64,000 nucleotides of DNA, taken from assembly GCF_002968285.2 (NCBI RefSeq), contig NZ_CP134400.1, positions 2,232,001 through 2,296,000 on the forward strand, in the 5' to 3' direction. The notes under the pieces are model-generated. The model did not search any database. It was not told the origin of the DNA and saw only the letters and a list, made by a program, of their open reading frames with translations. The DNA comes from Mycobacterium sp. ITM-2016-00318. GTDB taxonomy: Bacteria > Actinomycetota > Actinomycetes > Mycobacteriales > Mycobacteriaceae. Shown piece by piece: positions 44,387 to 55,039 of the stretch; the first letter of the stretch is position 1, and every line of letters starts with the position of its first letter. The translations under genes were made by a program, and so were the position numbers.

Positions 44387-45202
44387 TCAGCAGGCGGCCG
44401 GGGTCGGCGGAGCAGGCGCGGCGAGACCCGCGGGACCGAGGTTCTTGTCCCAGGCGGCCTTCCACGCGCCGTCGGACTCCATCTTCTTCAGCGCGTCGGT
44501 GATCTTGGTGCACATCTCGGTGTCGTCCTTCTTCAGGCCGATGCCGTAGTTCTCCTCCGAGAACGGCTTGCCGACGATCTTGAAGGCGCCCGGAGTCTGC
44601 GCGGCGTAGCCCGCGAGGATGACCTCGTCGGTGGTGACCGCATCGATAGCGCCGTTCTTCAGCGCATCGACGCACGCCGAATAGGTGTCGTACTGCTGCA
44701 GCTGCACACCGGGAAACTTGTCCTTGATGCGCTGGGCGGGCGTCGAACCGGAGACCGAGCACAGCTTCTTGTTGTTCTGCAGTGACTCAGCGCCGGTGAT
44801 GTCCTTGTTGTCGGCCTTGACCAGCAGGCTCTGCCCGGTGACCAGGTACGGCCCGGCGAAGTTCACCTTCTCCTTGCGGGCATCGGTGATCGAGTAGGTG
44901 GCGGCGATGAACTTGACCTGGTCGTTCTGGATCAGTGTCTCGCGCTGGCCGGACGGCGATTCTTTCCACTCGATCTGTTCGGGGGTGTAGCCGAGTTCCT
45001 TGGCGACATAGGTGGCGACGTCGACGTCGAACCCGCTCATTTTGCCGTCAGGGTCCTTCTGGCCCAGGCCGGGCTGGTCGAACTTGGTGCCGATCACGAT
45101 GGAGTTCTCGTCACCACCGCCACCGCCGCAGGCCGAAACCGCGAACGGCAGTGCGACGGCCAGTGCGACGGCGCCTAGGGCGCGCATTGGGAAGGACGGC
45201 AT
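44387..45202 (-). CDS. gluB: Glutamate-binding lipoprotein GluB
   Basis: This 271-aa solute-binding lipoprotein has a signal peptide ending in the lipobox AVSAC, with lipidated Cys25, and a Gly-rich linker. The SBP_bac_3 domain follows, with IVIGTKFDQPGLGQKDPDGKMSGFDVDVATYVAKEL and FIAATYSITDARKEKVNFAGPYL. It captures extracellular glutamate for GluCD. The ATG at 45202 is preceded by AAAGGAA; a frame from 45238 would overlap gluA and extend the signal peptide needlessly. Confidence 0.9.
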   Translation of the reverse strand: MPSFPMRALGAVALAVALPFAVSACGGGGGDENSIVIGTKFDQPGLGQKDPDGKMSGFDVDVATYVAKELGYTPEQIEWKESPSGQRETLIQNDQVKFIAATYSITDARKEKVNFAGPYLVTGQSLLVKADNKDITGAESLQNNKKLCSVSGSTPAQRIKDKFPGVQLQQYDTYSACVDALKNGAIDAVTTDEVILAGYAAQTPGAFKIVGKPFSEENYGIGLKKDDTEMCTKITDALKKMESDGAWKAAWDKNLGPAGLAAPAPPTPAAC

Positions 45203-45237
45203 GGTGGTGTGTTCCTTTCGCCGGGGCGTTGGTGACA

Positions 45238-45978
45238 TCAGTGTTTGAGGATCTTTCCGAGGAAATCTTTGGCGCGGTCGGAGCGGGGGTTCTCGAAGAA
45301 CTCCTTGGGCTCGGCCGCCTCGACGATCGCGCCGTCGGCCATGAACACCACCCGATTTGCGGCGCCGCGGGCGAAGCCCATCTCGTGGGTCACCACGATC
45401 ATCGTCATCCCGTCCTTGGCCAGCGAGCTCATCACCGACAGCACCTCGCTGATCATCTCCGGGTCGAGAGCGCTGGTCGGCTCATCGAAGAGCATCACCT
45501 TGGGGTCCATCGCCAGCGACCGCGCGATCGCCACCCGCTGCTGCTGCCCGCCGGATAGCTGAGCCGGGTACTTGTCGGCCTGGTTGGCAATGCCGACCCG
45601 CTCCAGCAGCTCCATCGCCCTCTTGCGCGCGTCCTCCTTGGAGGCCTTGCGGACCTTTCTCGGCGCCAGCGTGACGTTGTCGAGAATTGTCTTGTGCGCG
45701 AAGAGATTGAAGGACTGGAACACCATGCCGACGTCGGAACGCAGCTGCGCGAGCTTGCGTCCCTCCTCCGGCAGAACTTCGCCGTCGATTTCGATCGTGC
45801 CGGATTCGATGGTCTCGAGCCGATTGATGGTGCGGCACAACGTCGATTTGCCAGAACCGGACGGGCCGAGTACGACTATGACCTCGCCGCGATCGACGTC
45901 GAGGTTGATGTCTCTGAGAACGTGGAGGTCGCCGAAGTGCTTGTTGACGGCCTTGATCGAGACCATCGGCGTACCCAT
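45238..45978 (-). CDS. gluA: Glutamate ABC transporter ATPase GluA
   Basis: This 246-aa ABC ATPase has Walker [10 protein letters not shown] near residue 38, the signature LSGGQQQR, Walker [14 protein letters not shown] and switch His [13 protein letters not shown]. It energises GluBCD. A TAAGGT -10 box (45987-45992) ends eight bases before the ATG at 45978, suggesting an almost leaderless mRNA for the operon. [11 protein letters not shown] four codons in is an alternative start. It is divergent from miaB. Confidence 0.92.
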   Translation of the reverse strand: MGTPMVSIKAVNKHFGDLHVLRDINLDVDRGEVIVVLGPSGSGKSTLCRTINRLETIESGTIEIDGEVLPEEGRKLAQLRSDVGMVFQSFNLFAHKTILDNVTLAPRKVRKASKEDARKRAMELLERVGIANQADKYPAQLSGGQQQRVAIARSLAMDPKVMLFDEPTSALDPEMISEVLSVMSSLAKDGMTMIVVTHEMGFARGAANRVVFMADGAIVEAAEPKEFFENPRSDRAKDFLGKILKH

Positions 45979-46061
45979 GGGTGCTGACCTTACCCAGGGA
46001 ACGCGCAGCTTGTCCTCAACTCGTGAATCCGCTCGATTAACGTTGAATTGCCGCCCGTAAC

Positions 46062-47567
46062 ATGGGCTCGGTGATATCCACGGCGCCGCAGGCAGTGCGC
46101 ACCTACCAGGTGCGCACGTACGGCTGCCAGATGAACGTGCACGACTCCGAGCGGCTGGCCGGCCTGCTGGAGGCCGCGGGCTACCGACGTGCGGCCGACG
46201 GCGCCGACGCCGATGTGGTGGTGTTCAACACCTGCGCCGTGCGCGAGAACGCCGACAACAAGCTGTACGGCAACCTCAGTCACCTGGTGCCGCGTAAAGA
46301 GGCCGACCCCGGCATGCAGATCGCCGTCGGCGGCTGCCTGGCGCAGAAGGACCGCGACGCGGTGCTGCGCCGGGCTCCGTGGGTCGACGTGGTCTTCGGC
46401 ACGCACAACATCGGGTCGCTGCCGACACTTCTGGACCGGGCCCGGCACAACAGGGCGGCACAGGTCGAGATCGTCGAGGCACTACAGGAATTCCCGTCCG
46501 ATCTTCCGGCTGCAAGGGAATCCGCCTATGCCGGTTGGGTTTCCATTTCGGTCGGCTGCAACAACACCTGCACGTTCTGCATCGTGCCCGCGCTTCGCGG
46601 CAAAGAGGTCGACCGCAGGCCCGGTGATGTGCTGGCCGAAGTGCAGGCGCTGGTGGATCAGGGCGTCCTCGAGGTGACGCTGCTCGGGCAGAACGTCAAC
46701 GCCTACGGCGTGTCGTTCGCCGACCCCGAGCAGCCGCGCGACCGCGGGGCGTTCGCACAGCTCCTGCGCGCATGCGGGCGGATCGACGGTCTGGAGCGGG
46801 TGCGGTTCACCTCGCCGCACCCGGCCGAGTTCACCGACGACGTCATCGAAGCCATGGCGGAGACGCCGAATGTGTGCCCGGCCCTTCACATGCCGCTGCA
46901 GTCGGGTTCCGACCGGGTGCTGCGGGCCATGCGACGCTCGTATCGCTCCGAGAAGTTCCTGGCCATCCTCGAGAAGGTGCGCAGCGCCATCCCGCACGCC
47001 GCCATCACCACCGACCTGATCGTCGGCTTCCCCGGCGAGACCGAGCAGGACTTCTCCGACACGCTCGACGTGGTGGCCGCGGCGCGGTTCAGCGCGGCGT
47101 TCACCTTCCAGTACTCGAAGCGACCGGGCACACCGGCGGCCGAGCTCGACGGGCAGGTCCCGAAGGCGGTCGTGCAGGAGCGCTATCAGCGTCTGATCGA
47201 TCTGCAGGAACGAATCTCGCTGGAGGAGAACACCGCTGCGATCGGTCGCGCGGTCGAACTGCTGGTGGCCGTCGGAGAAGGTCGCAAGGACAGTCGCACC
47301 GCCCGGATGTCGGGACGCGCCCGCGACGGAAGGCTTGTGCACTTCACGCCGATGGAATCGGCCATCCGGCCGGGGGACGTCGTCACCACCGTCGTCACCG
47401 GCGCCGCGCCGCACCACCTCATCGCCGACGGCCCGGTGCGCCAACACCGCCGCACCCGGGCCGGAGACGCGCACGAAGCCGGGCGACGACCGACCGGTAT
47501 CGGCCTCGGCATGCCCGCCGTCGGCGCACCCGCTGACGTGCCGAGCGCATCGGGATGTGCGCAATGA
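46062..47567 (+). CDS. miaB: tRNA-2-methylthio-N6-isopentenyladenosine synthase MiaB
   Basis: This 501-aa radical-SAM methylthiotransferase modifies A37 of tRNAs already isopentenylated by MiaA (also in this window). The N-terminal domain has the three auxiliary-cluster cysteines ([31 protein letters not shown]). The radical-SAM CxxxCxxC is in [18 protein letters not shown], and a TRAM domain is near residues 375-450. The last 40 residues are a Pro/Ala-rich tail. A GTG three codons downstream is an alternative start. Its stop overlaps the next gene by ATGA. Confidence 0.94.
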   Translation: MGSVISTAPQAVRTYQVRTYGCQMNVHDSERLAGLLEAAGYRRAADGADADVVVFNTCAVRENADNKLYGNLSHLVPRKEADPGMQIAVGGCLAQKDRDAVLRRAPWVDVVFGTHNIGSLPTLLDRARHNRAAQVEIVEALQEFPSDLPAARESAYAGWVSISVGCNNTCTFCIVPALRGKEVDRRPGDVLAEVQALVDQGVLEVTLLGQNVNAYGVSFADPEQPRDRGAFAQLLRACGRIDGLERVRFTSPHPAEFTDDVIEAMAETPNVCPALHMPLQSGSDRVLRAMRRSYRSEKFLAILEKVRSAIPHAAITTDLIVGFPGETEQDFSDTLDVVAAARFSAAFTFQYSKRPGTPAAELDGQVPKAVVQERYQRLIDLQERISLEENTAAIGRAVELLVAVGEGRKDSRTARMSGRARDGRLVHFTPMESAIRPGDVVTTVVTGAAPHHLIADGPVRQHRRTRAGDAHEAGRRPTGIGLGMPAVGAPADVPSASGCAQ

Positions 47568-48166
47568 CCGGCGGCCGTCCGGAAGACGGCGACTTCGAAG
47601 ACTTCAAGGGCGACATCGAGGCGGCCGAACGCCGCGTCGCCGGGGAAATCGATCCCGGTGCGAGGGCACTGGCCATCGCCATCGCCGTTTTCGTTCTCCT
47701 TGTGACGTTCATCCTTCCGCACACCGGTGCTGCGAGAGGCTGGGATGTACTGGCGGGCAACGACGCCGCGATCGCCGCGGGTATCTCGCTGCCGTCGCGG
47801 GTGTTCATCTGGCTGACGCTGGTGTTCAGCGTCGGTTTCTCGATGCTCGCCCTGTTGACGAGGCGGTGGGCCCTGGCGTGGATCGCGTTGGCCGGGTCGA
47901 CCGTGGCGTCCTTCGCGGGTCTGCTGGCCGTGTGGTCACGTCAGACCGCTCCGGAACCGCACCCCGGGCCCGGGATCGGTTTGATCATCGCGTGGATCAC
48001 CGTGATCGTGCTGACCTACAACTGGGCCAGGGCGGTGTGGGTGCGCACAGCGTTGCAGCTTGCCGCCGAAGAAGAGCGCCGAAGGGCCGTCGCGAAACGC
48101 CAGAAAAAGGGTCTGCTGGAAAGCCTCGACGACGACCGTGACGAAGAAGGGCCCGAGAAGACCTAG
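47564..48166 (+). CDS. Conserved membrane protein (Rv2732c-type)
   Basis: This 200-aa protein has four predicted membrane helices at about residues 35-52, 78-98, 102-122 and 137-155. The cytosolic ends are charged ([21 protein letters not shown] at the start and [23 protein letters not shown] at the end). Function is unknown. It is coupled to miaB by ATGA, as is its M. tuberculosis counterpart by position. Its stop overlaps the convergent DUF349 gene by four bases. Confidence 0.72.
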   Translation: MTGGRPEDGDFEDFKGDIEAAERRVAGEIDPGARALAIAIAVFVLLVTFILPHTGAARGWDVLAGNDAAIAAGISLPSRVFIWLTLVFSVGFSMLALLTRRWALAWIALAGSTVASFAGLLAVWSRQTAPEPHPGPGIGLIIAWITVIVLTYNWARAVWVRTALQLAAEEERRRAVAKRQKKGLLESLDDDRDEEGPEKT

Positions 48167-49572
48167 CCCTTCTTGCCGAGCGCCGCGACAGCGGCCTCCG
48201 CCCACTGTCGCCACTGCTCGGCGCTGGCACGTGCCTGTTCGGCATCTTTGGTGCGCCCAGCCGCGGCCGCTTTTTCCGCCTGCCGCTCGAATTGTTCTGC
48301 GCGCTCGCGGAATTGGTCGGCTCGGGCCTGCGCCTCGGGATCGACGCCGTGGCTCGGCGCGTCGCGCACCTTCTTCTCGATCGCGCGTAACCGTCGCTCC
48401 AAATCGGCGCTGCGTTCCCGCGGCACCTTGCCGATCCTGTCCCACTTGTCGCCGATGGTGCGCAGCGCCGCGCGTGCGGCGTCCAGGTCGGAGGTGTCGA
48501 TTCTCTCGGCCTCTGCGAGCAACTTCTCCTTTGCCTGCGCATTCGCACGGAACTCCGCGTCGCGCTCGGCCGAGATGGCGTTGCGGGCGGTGAAGAACGT
48601 GTCCTGGGCGGCTTTGAACCGCTGCCACAACGCGTCGTCGACATCTTTGCTCGCCCGGCCCGCCGCCTTCCATTCCGCCAGCAGGTCGCGGAACGCGGCC
48701 GCGGTCGGGCCCCAGTCAGTCGAGTCGGCCAGCGCCTCGGCCCGTTCGCAAAGCGCCTCCTTGGCCTGGCGCGCACCCGCGCGCTCGCGGTCGAGCTCGG
48801 CGAAATGCGACCCGCGCCTGCGATTGAACGTCTCGCGTGCGGCGGAGTAGCGCTTCCACAGCGCGTCATCGGTCTTGCGGTCCAGCCCGCTGATCGTGCG
48901 CCACTCCTCGAGGATTTCGCGCAACCGGTCGCCCGCGGCCTTCCACTGAGTGGAGTTGGTGGCCAGCTCCTCGGCCTCGGCGGCGAGAGCCTCCTTGCGT
49001 GCGGCCTGGGCGGCGCGGTGCTCGTCGCGCTTGGCCTTGTCGGCTGCTGCGGCGGCGTCGGCGTGCTCGATGATCGCCGTCAGCCGTGCCGCCAGCGCAT
49101 CGACGTCGCCGAGTACCGATGCGGTGGGCAGGCTTTCGGCGAGCGTCGCCGCGGCCGCCTTGATCTTGCGGGCATCGCCCGTGCCCGACGTCAGCCGGCT
49201 CTCCATCAACGTGACCTCGGTGTCGAGGTCATCGAAACGCCGTCCGAAATGGGCGAACGCCGCCTCCGCGTCACCCGCCTGCCAGGACCCGATCTTTCGT
49301 TCGGTTGAGCCGCTCATCAACCACACGGTGCCGTCTGGGTCGACGCGACCGAACCGGTGGGGATCGCTGGACGGGGCAACGTGTACGGGATGCACGGCGG
49401 CCGGGGTGGGACCGGGCCGCGGGCCCGGCCGCGGCGGTCCTGGACGTGGCGCGGGTTTGGGGGCGGTCGTCACAGATTCCGAAGCGGTTTCCACACCCTC
49501 CCGCAGGGTGGTGCCCCCATCGTTTTCCCCACTCCCTTGGGTGGGGGCCCAGCCGGGTTCGCTTGTCGTCAT
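48163..49572 (-). CDS. DUF349 repeat coiled-coil protein (Rv2731-type)
   Basis: This 469-aa protein has a Pro-rich N terminus ([19 protein letters not shown], about residues 40-58). A long Ala/Glu/Arg-rich helical region follows with at least three DUF349 units, each with the pattern [46 protein letters not shown] or [23 protein letters not shown]349 proteins are abundant in actinobacteria and their role is not established. It converges on the Rv2732c-type gene and is divergent from the DMT transporter gene across 158 bases. Confidence 0.78.
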   Translation of the reverse strand: MTTSEPGWAPTQGSGENDGGTTLREGVETASESVTTAPKPAPRPGPPRPGPRPGPTPAAVHPVHVAPSSDPHRFGRVDPDGTVWLMSGSTERKIGSWQAGDAEAAFAHFGRRFDDLDTEVTLMESRLTSGTGDARKIKAAAATLAESLPTASVLGDVDALAARLTAIIEHADAAAAADKAKRDEHRAAQAARKEALAAEAEELATNSTQWKAAGDRLREILEEWRTISGLDRKTDDALWKRYSAARETFNRRRGSHFAELDRERAGARQAKEALCERAEALADSTDWGPTAAAFRDLLAEWKAAGRASKDVDDALWQRFKAAQDTFFTARNAISAERDAEFRANAQAKEKLLAEAERIDTSDLDAARAALRTIGDKWDRIGKVPRERSADLERRLRAIEKKVRDAPSHGVDPEAQARADQFRERAEQFERQAEKAAAAGRTKDAEQARASAEQWRQWAEAAVAALGKKG

Positions 49573-49730
49573 CCTCGGTTCCTCGTACCCTCCGCGCGGG
49601 CATCTCCGCGCACCTGCCGCGCGACGCGGCGCCCATCACTTCGTCCGCTATTCAAACAGGTCGACCGGCCCCCGTACGCCGATGCCCTTATTTGCCTAGG
49701 CTCGTCACCGACGACGATGGGAGGCGATCG

Positions 49731-50603
49731 ATGGCCAAGGCGGATATCGCCGCCCTGTTCGCCCTCGGCGCCGCCTTTTTCATCGCGATCAGCGACGTCA
49801 TGCACCAGCGCTCCGCGCACGAAATCACCGACGAGCCCGTCAGCCATCTCGAGCTGTTCAGCCGGCTGCTGCGCGACCGGCGGTGGTGGCTCGGCAGCCT
49901 GGTCGCCGGCGTGGGCTTCACGCTGCAGGCGGCGGCGCTCGGCCTCGGCTCGGTGCTTCTGGTGCAGGCGCTTCTGGTGACGTCCCTGCTGTTCGCGCTG
50001 CCGATCAACGCGCGGATCAGCCGCCGCCGGGTGACCCGGTGGGAGTGGCTGTGGGCGGCGATGCTCGCGGCGTCGGTGGCGGTGATCGTGACGGTCGGCA
50101 ATCCGACGGAGGGGCACTCGCACGCCTCGTGGAAGACGTGGACGGCCGTGGTCGTGGTGCTGGCAACCGCGCTGATCCTCTGCGTGCTCGGCGCAAGCGT
50201 CGTCAAAGGACCCATGAGCGCGGTGCTGCTCGGGTTCGTCTCGGGCGCGTTGTGGGGCGTCTTCGCGGTGTTGACCAAAGGGGTGGTGGACCGGCTCGAC
50301 GACGGCTTGTGGGCGTTGATCCGCTTGCCCGAGCTGTACGTGTGGGCAGCGGTCGCCATCGCGGGCACCGCGTATCAGCAGGCGTCGTTTAGGGCCGGTT
50401 CCCTGACGGCGTCGCTGCCGACCATGACCGTCGCCGAACCGGTGGTGGGCTCGGTGCTCGGCGTGGTCGTACTCGGCGAGGCGCTGCGGCCCGGTGACGC
50501 AGGGCGGTTCACCCTCGTCGTCGCGGTGGCCGCCATGGTGATCGCAACGGCGTCACTGGCTCGCGGTGAGGCCGCAGGCGCGGCTGCGATACGAGCCGCC
50601 TGA
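49731..50603 (+). CDS. DMT (EamA-like) superfamily membrane transporter
   Basis: This 290-aa protein has about nine or ten short hydrophobic helices spaced in the drug/metabolite transporter manner. LQAAALGLGSVLLVQALLVTSLLFALPIN and YQQASFRAGSLTASLPTMTVAEPVVGSVLGVVVLGE sit at the ends of the two halves. Substrate unknown. GGGAGG precedes the ATG at 49731, which fixes the start; the longer open frame would run antisense through the DUF349 gene. It corresponds in position to Rv2729c. Confidence 0.75.
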   Translation: MAKADIAALFALGAAFFIAISDVMHQRSAHEITDEPVSHLELFSRLLRDRRWWLGSLVAGVGFTLQAAALGLGSVLLVQALLVTSLLFALPINARISRRRVTRWEWLWAAMLAASVAVIVTVGNPTEGHSHASWKTWTAVVVVLATALILCVLGASVVKGPMSAVLLGFVSGALWGVFAVLTKGVVDRLDDGLWALIRLPELYVWAAVAIAGTAYQQASFRAGSLTASLPTMTVAEPVVGSVLGVVVLGEALRPGDAGRFTLVVAVAAMVIATASLARGEAAGAAAIRAA

Positions 50604-50614
50604 CTTGTGGCCGT

Positions 50615-50620
50615 TATTTT
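50615..50620 (+). promoter_or_regulatory. -10 box (TATTTT) for the miaA-dapF operon, leaderless type
   Basis: TATTTT ends six bases before the GTG at 50627, the same geometry as at dapB and pgsA3. It sits in the 23-base gap after the DMT transporter gene, so the downstream genes may have their own promoter. Confidence 0.42.
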
Positions 50621-50626
50621 GGTTGC

Positions 50627-51304
50627 GTGCTGAGCGCCATCGCGATCGTGCCGTCGGCTCCGGTCATGGTTCCCGAGCTCGCGTCGGCGGCGGCCGCCGA
50701 ACTGGTCGACCTCCGCAAGGCCGTGTTCGCCGCCGCCGCCGCGCTGCCGCCGCGGTGGATCGCCATCGGTGTCGGACCCGGTGACGAGGTCATCGGCGCC
50801 GAGCGGGCGGGCACCTTCGCGGGCTACGGCATAGACCTGCCCGTCGGCCTGTCACCCGACGCGACCGACACGGGCGAACTGCCGCTGTGTGCGCTGGTGG
50901 CGGGTTGGCTGCGCGGCGAGGTCGACCCGCAGGCGAGCGTTCAGGTGCAGGTGTCGCACGGCGACCTCGATGACGAAGCGGCGCTGGACCGCGGCAGGCG
51001 ACTTCGCGCCAAGATCGACGACACGGGCGACGCGGTCGGTGTCGTCGTCGTCGCCGACGGCGTCCACACCCTCACACCGCCCGCCCCCGGCGGTTACGAC
51101 CCCGACTCGATCCCCGTGCAGGCCGCCCTCGACGACGCACTGGCAGGCGGCGACGCGGCCGCCCTGGCTCAGCTGCCCCGCGCCGTCGTCGGCAGGGTCG
51201 CCTACCAGGTGCTGGCAGGACTCGGGACGCCACGGTCGGCCAAGGAGCTCTACCGCGGCGCGCCCTACGGCGTCGGGTATTTCGCCGGCGTCTGGCATCC
51301 ATGA
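50627..51304 (+). CDS. Class III extradiol dioxygenase-like protein (Rv2728c-type)
   Basis: This 225-aa protein of the LigB/MEMO-like superfamily begins [20 protein letters not shown] and contains [33 protein letters not shown] and [18 protein letters not shown]. The usual iron-binding His pair of true extradiol enzymes is not evident (APVMVPEL replaces HxPLLxxH), so catalytic activity is doubtful. It is coupled to miaA by ATGA. It starts with GTG next to a -10 box. Confidence 0.62.
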   Translation: MLSAIAIVPSAPVMVPELASAAAAELVDLRKAVFAAAAALPPRWIAIGVGPGDEVIGAERAGTFAGYGIDLPVGLSPDATDTGELPLCALVAGWLRGEVDPQASVQVQVSHGDLDDEAALDRGRRLRAKIDDTGDAVGVVVVADGVHTLTPPAPGGYDPDSIPVQAALDDALAGGDAAALAQLPRAVVGRVAYQVLAGLGTPRSAKELYRGAPYGVGYFAGVWHP

Positions 51305-52206
51305 GACCGCTTGCGATCATCGGGCCGACGGGCACCGGTAAATCGGCGCTCGCGCTGGCGGTGGCCGAGCGGCTCGGCGGGCAGATCGTTAACGCCGACG
51401 CCATGCAGCTCTACCGCGGAATGGACATCGGCACCGCGAAGCTCGCGGTCTCCGAACGCCGCGGTATCCCGCACCATCAGCTCGACGTGCTGGACGTCAC
51501 CGAGACCGCGACCGTGGCGCGCTACCAGCAGGACGCGGCCGCCGACGTCGAGCGCATCGCGGACGCTGGAGCGGTGCCGGCCATCGTCGGCGGATCGATG
51601 ATGTACATCCAAGCCCTACTCGACCAATGGGCGTTTCCCGCAACCGACCCGGCCGTCAGGGCGAAATGGGAGCAGCGACTGACCGAGGTCGGCGTCGCGG
51701 CCCTGCACGCCGAACTGGCGCGGATCGACGCCGCGGCGGCGTCGTCGATCCTGCCCACCGACGGCCGCCGCATCGTGCGGGCGCTCGAGGTCGTCGAGCT
51801 GACCGGTCAGCCGTTCTCCGCATCGGCGCCGACCATCGGCGCGCCGCGCTGGGACACCGCCATCGTCGGATTGGATTGGGACACAGCTGTTCTCGACGAG
51901 CGCCTGGCGCTGCGCACCGACACGATGTTCGCAGACGGCCTCGTCGAGGAGGTGCGCACCCTGCTGACCCGTGGGCTGCGCGAGGGCGTGACCGCATCCC
52001 GTGCGCTCGGCTACGCGCAGGTGATCGATGATCTGGACAACGGCGGTGACGGGGCGGCCGCGCGGGAGCCGACATTCATCGGGACGCGGCGCTATGTGCG
52101 ACGGCAGCGGTCGTGGTTTCGCCGCGACCACCGGATCACCTGGCTCGACGGGGCCGCGGGCGACAACGTCGATGACGCCCTTCGGATATGGCGCCACGTA
52201 TCCTGA
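51301..52206 (+). CDS. miaA: tRNA dimethylallyltransferase MiaA
   Basis: This 301-aa enzyme attaches the isopentenyl group to N6 of A37 in tRNAs reading UNN codons, the substrate later used by MiaB. P-loop [10 protein letters not shown] is at residues 8-17. The DMAPP/tRNA-binding segments [18 protein letters not shown] and [17 protein letters not shown] are present, as is [16 protein letters not shown] at the C terminus. The ATG overlaps the stop of the upstream gene. dapF starts four bases after its stop. Confidence 0.95.
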   Translation: MRPLAIIGPTGTGKSALALAVAERLGGQIVNADAMQLYRGMDIGTAKLAVSERRGIPHHQLDVLDVTETATVARYQQDAAADVERIADAGAVPAIVGGSMMYIQALLDQWAFPATDPAVRAKWEQRLTEVGVAALHAELARIDAAAASSILPTDGRRIVRALEVVELTGQPFSASAPTIGAPRWDTAIVGLDWDTAVLDERLALRTDTMFADGLVEEVRTLLTRGLREGVTASRALGYAQVIDDLDNGGDGAAAREPTFIGTRRYVRRQRSWFRRDHRITWLDGAAGDNVDDALRIWRHVS

Positions 52207-52210
52207 TCAG

Positions 52211-53083
52211 GTGATGTTCGCCAAGGGGCACGGCACGCAGAACGATTTCGTGCTGCTGCCCGACCCCGACGGCCGGCTTCTGCTGGAGCCTGCGGCGGTG
52301 GCCGCGCTGTGTGACCGCAGGCGGGGGATCGGGGCCGACGGCGTGCTGCGGGTCACCACCGCGGGCGCTGCTGCGGACGCGGGCGTTTTCGATCGGCTGC
52401 CCGAGGGCGTCGCAGCCGGCGACTGGTACATGGATTATCGCAACGCCGACGGCTCGATCGCCCAAATGTGCGGCAACGGCGTTCGGGTGTTCGCGCACTT
52501 CCTGCGGGTCAGCGGTCTGGAGAGCCGCGACGAATTCGTCGTCGGTTCGCTGGCCGGTCCGCGGCCCGTCGTGCTGCACACGTTCGACGCCACCAACGCC
52601 GACGTCACCGTCGAGATGGGGAAGGCCAATCAGCTGGGCACCGGTGAGGCGCTGGTCGGCGGCAGGACTTTCGCCGGGCTGGCCGTCGACGTCGGCAACC
52701 CGCATCTGGCATGCGTGGTGCCCGGCCTGACCGCCGCCGAGCTGGCCGCCCTCGATGTGGCCGCGCCGGTCGCATTCGATGCGAGGCAGTTCCCGGAAGG
52801 CGTCAACGTCGAGGTGCTCACGGCTCCGTCGAATGGATCGGTGTCGATGCGGGTACACGAGCGGGGTGTCGGCGAGACCCGTTCGTGCGGGACGGGCACC
52901 GTTGCCGCCGCCGTCGCCGCGCTGGCGCACGACGGCGCGAGCACCGGGACGCTGGCGGTGGGCGTGCCCGGCGGGGAGGTCACCGTCACCATCAGCGACG
53001 CCAGCAGCTTCCTGCGCGGCCCATCGGTCCTTGTCGCGGGCGGTGAGATCGCTGAGGAATGGTGGCGTGCGCAGCAGTGTTAA
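52211..53083 (+). CDS. dapF: Diaminopimelate epimerase
   Basis: This 290-aa cofactor-independent racemase makes meso-diaminopimelate from the LL form, for lysine and peptidoglycan. The two-base catalytic cysteines are Cys87 (QMCGNGVR) and Cys226 (SCGTGTVA). [11 protein letters not shown] at the N terminus is the substrate loop. The GTG at 52211 gives exactly the residue numbers of the M. tuberculosis enzyme; the ATG three bases later is the only close alternative. It is downstream of miaA in the same unit. Confidence 0.95.
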   Translation: MMFAKGHGTQNDFVLLPDPDGRLLLEPAAVAALCDRRRGIGADGVLRVTTAGAAADAGVFDRLPEGVAAGDWYMDYRNADGSIAQMCGNGVRVFAHFLRVSGLESRDEFVVGSLAGPRPVVLHTFDATNADVTVEMGKANQLGTGEALVGGRTFAGLAVDVGNPHLACVVPGLTAAELAALDVAAPVAFDARQFPEGVNVEVLTAPSNGSVSMRVHERGVGETRSCGTGTVAAAVAALAHDGASTGTLAVGVPGGEVTVTISDASSFLRGPSVLVAGGEIAEEWWRAQQC

Positions 53084-53129
53084 TTCGGATGCGCGAAATC
53101 TTCGCAGCGTGAATCATTTCTGATTGCTT

Positions 53130-54545
53130 ATGACTTCTCCCGACTTTCCCCTCAGCGGCACCCCGAGCGCGGGTGAGCTTGCCCTCGAAGACCGCACGGC
53201 GTTGCGCCGCGTGGCCGGTTTGTCGACGGAACTGACCGATGTCTCCGAGGTCGAGTACCGCCAGCTGCGGCTCGAACGCGTCGTGTTGGTCGGTGTGTGG
53301 ACCGAGGGCAGCGCCGCCGAGGCCGACGCCAGCCTCGCCGAGTTGGCCGCGCTCGCCGAGACGGCCGGTTCCGAAGTGCTCGAGGGCATGATCCAGCGAC
53401 GTGACAAGCCTGATCCGTCCACCTACATCGGCTCGGGCAAGGCGCAGGAGCTTCGCGACGTCGTCGTGGCGACCGGAGCCGACACCGTCATCTGCGACGG
53501 CGAACTCAGCCCCGCCCAGCTCAACGCGTTGGAGAAGGCCGTGAAGGTGAAGGTCGTCGACCGCACCGCCCTGATCCTGGACATCTTCGCCCAGCACGCC
53601 ACCAGCCGGGAGGGCAAGGCGCAGGTGGCATACGCCCAGATGGAGTACATGCTGCCGCGGCTGCGCGGCTGGGGTGAGTCGATGTCGCGGCAGGGCGGCG
53701 GTGCAGGCGGCGGCAGCGGGGGCGGCGTCGGCACGCGCGGCCCCGGTGAGACCAAGATCGAGACGGACCGCCGCCGCATTCGCGAACGCATGGCCAAACT
53801 CCGTCGCGAGATCAAGGACATGAAGAAGATCCGCGACACCCAGCGCAGCCGCAGGCTCGGCAGCGACGTGGCGTCGATCGCGATCGTCGGATACACCAAC
53901 GCGGGCAAGTCCAGCCTCCTCAACGCGCTCACAGGAGCGGGTGTGCTGGTGGAGAACGCATTGTTCGCGACGCTCGAACCCACCACGCGCCGAGGCGAGT
54001 TCACCGACGGCAGGCCGTTCGTCCTGACCGACACCGTCGGATTCGTCCGCCACCTGCCCACCCAACTGGTGGAGGCCTTCCGTTCCACGTTGGAGGAGGT
54101 CGTCGATGCCGACCTGCTGGTACACGTGGTCGACGGTTCGGACGTCAACCCGCTGGCGCAGATCGAGGCGGTCCGCAAGGTGATCGGTGAGGTCATCGCC
54201 GATCGCGATAGTCATCCCGCACCAGAACTGTTGGTGGTCAACAAGATCGACGCAGCGGACGGACTCACGCTCGCCCAGTTGCGGCGCGCGCTGCCCGGCG
54301 CCGTCTTCGTCTCGGCGCACACCGGCGACGGCCTCGATCAACTTCAGCAGAAGATGGCGCAGCTTGTGACGCCGACCGACACCGTCGTGGATGTGACCAT
54401 CCCGTACGACCGCGGAGATCTCGTGGCACGGGTGCACGCCGACGGCCGGGTGGACGCCACCGAGCACAACCCGGAAGGCACGCGGATGAAGGCCAGAGTG
54501 CCGATCTCTTTGGCGGCCAGCCTCAGTGAGTTCGCGACGTTCTGA
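53130..54545 (+). CDS. hflX: GTPase HflX
   Basis: This 471-aa ribosome-associated GTPase rescues or splits stalled ribosomes under stress. The N-terminal HflX domain (ERVVLVGVWTEGSAAEADASLAELAALAETAG ... STYIGSGKAQEL) is followed by a Gly-rich linker (GGGAGGGSGGGVG). The G domain has P-loop GYTNAGKSSLLNAL near residue 254, DTVGFVRHLP and NKID. The ATG at 53130 was chosen over a TTG two codons upstream. It follows dapF by 46 bases. Confidence 0.93.
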   Translation: MTSPDFPLSGTPSAGELALEDRTALRRVAGLSTELTDVSEVEYRQLRLERVVLVGVWTEGSAAEADASLAELAALAETAGSEVLEGMIQRRDKPDPSTYIGSGKAQELRDVVVATGADTVICDGELSPAQLNALEKAVKVKVVDRTALILDIFAQHATSREGKAQVAYAQMEYMLPRLRGWGESMSRQGGGAGGGSGGGVGTRGPGETKIETDRRRIRERMAKLRREIKDMKKIRDTQRSRRLGSDVASIAIVGYTNAGKSSLLNALTGAGVLVENALFATLEPTTRRGEFTDGRPFVLTDTVGFVRHLPTQLVEAFRSTLEEVVDADLLVHVVDGSDVNPLAQIEAVRKVIGEVIADRDSHPAPELLVVNKIDAADGLTLAQLRRALPGAVFVSAHTGDGLDQLQQKMAQLVTPTDTVVDVTIPYDRGDLVARVHADGRVDATEHNPEGTRMKARVPISLAASLSEFATF

Positions 54546-54586
54546 ACGCGGTGAAATGCCCCTCGACGTAGCTGCACACAGACGAA

Positions 54587-54614
54587 AAATGGGGCACCCC
54601 TCGGCGCCCCATTT
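54587..54614 (-). terminator. Intrinsic terminator of the csbD-like gene
   Basis: A perfect 9-bp stem (AAATGGGGC / GCCCCATTT) with a 10-base loop lies between the convergent hflX and csbD-like genes. Read leftwards it is followed by five T residues (ATTTTTCG), a classical intrinsic terminator for the csbD-like gene. In the hflX direction only three Ts follow, so it may act weakly both ways. Confidence 0.75.
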
Positions 54615-54626
54615 CTCCGGTTTCGC

Positions 54627-54869
54627 TCAGCCCTCTTGCTCGGCCTTCTGGCGCTCCTCGGCGACCTTCGCGGCACCGCGGGCGCTTTCCGCTTCGGCTT
54701 CCTTCTGGGCTGCGTTGCGCTGCGCATCGCCTTTGTCCTGCTGAGCCTTGCCCTCGTTGTAGAGGTCGTCGCGACCGGTCACGGCACCCGCGACCTCCTT
54801 GGCCTTGCCCTTCGCGCCTTCGACGACGCCCTTGATGGCCTCTTCGGGACCGCTGTTGTTGTCCGCCAT
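54627..54869 (-). CDS. CsbD-like small stress protein
   Basis: This 80-aa highly charged helical protein has the CsbD-like core EEAIKGVVEGAKGKAKEVAGAVTGRDDLYNEGKAQQDKG, then an Ala/Glu/Lys-rich tail. CsbD proteins are general-stress proteins of unknown molecular function. It has GGAGGAAAA upstream of the ATG and its own terminator downstream, so it is a monocistronic unit. It is divergent from fadE20 across 170 bases that hold no gene. Confidence 0.8.
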   Translation of the reverse strand: MADNNSGPEEAIKGVVEGAKGKAKEVAGAVTGRDDLYNEGKAQQDKGDAQRNAAQKEAEAESARGAAKVAEERQKAEQEG

Positions 54870-55039
54870 GACGCTTTTCCTCCTACGGTGATGGTGCTCC
54901 CTTCGTTCCCCGGATCAGCGGTTCGCTAAACGCACACGTCACATCGGTGGTACGGGTCACAGGCGTGCGCCAGCCCTCAACCATCCGGTTGGGTGGTATA
55001 TCGTCGTGCCCAAAGCCCGTTCACTTCTGGAGGTCCTTC

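Noticed and set aside
46096..46118. A perfect 10-bp inverted repeat (GTGCGCACCT / AGGTGCGCAC) in the miaB 5' end, sharing 16 bases with the hhyS hairpin
   Set aside because: It is explained by the repeated VRT-Y/Q-VRT coding sequence of MiaB; the match to the hhyS hairpin is probably chance.
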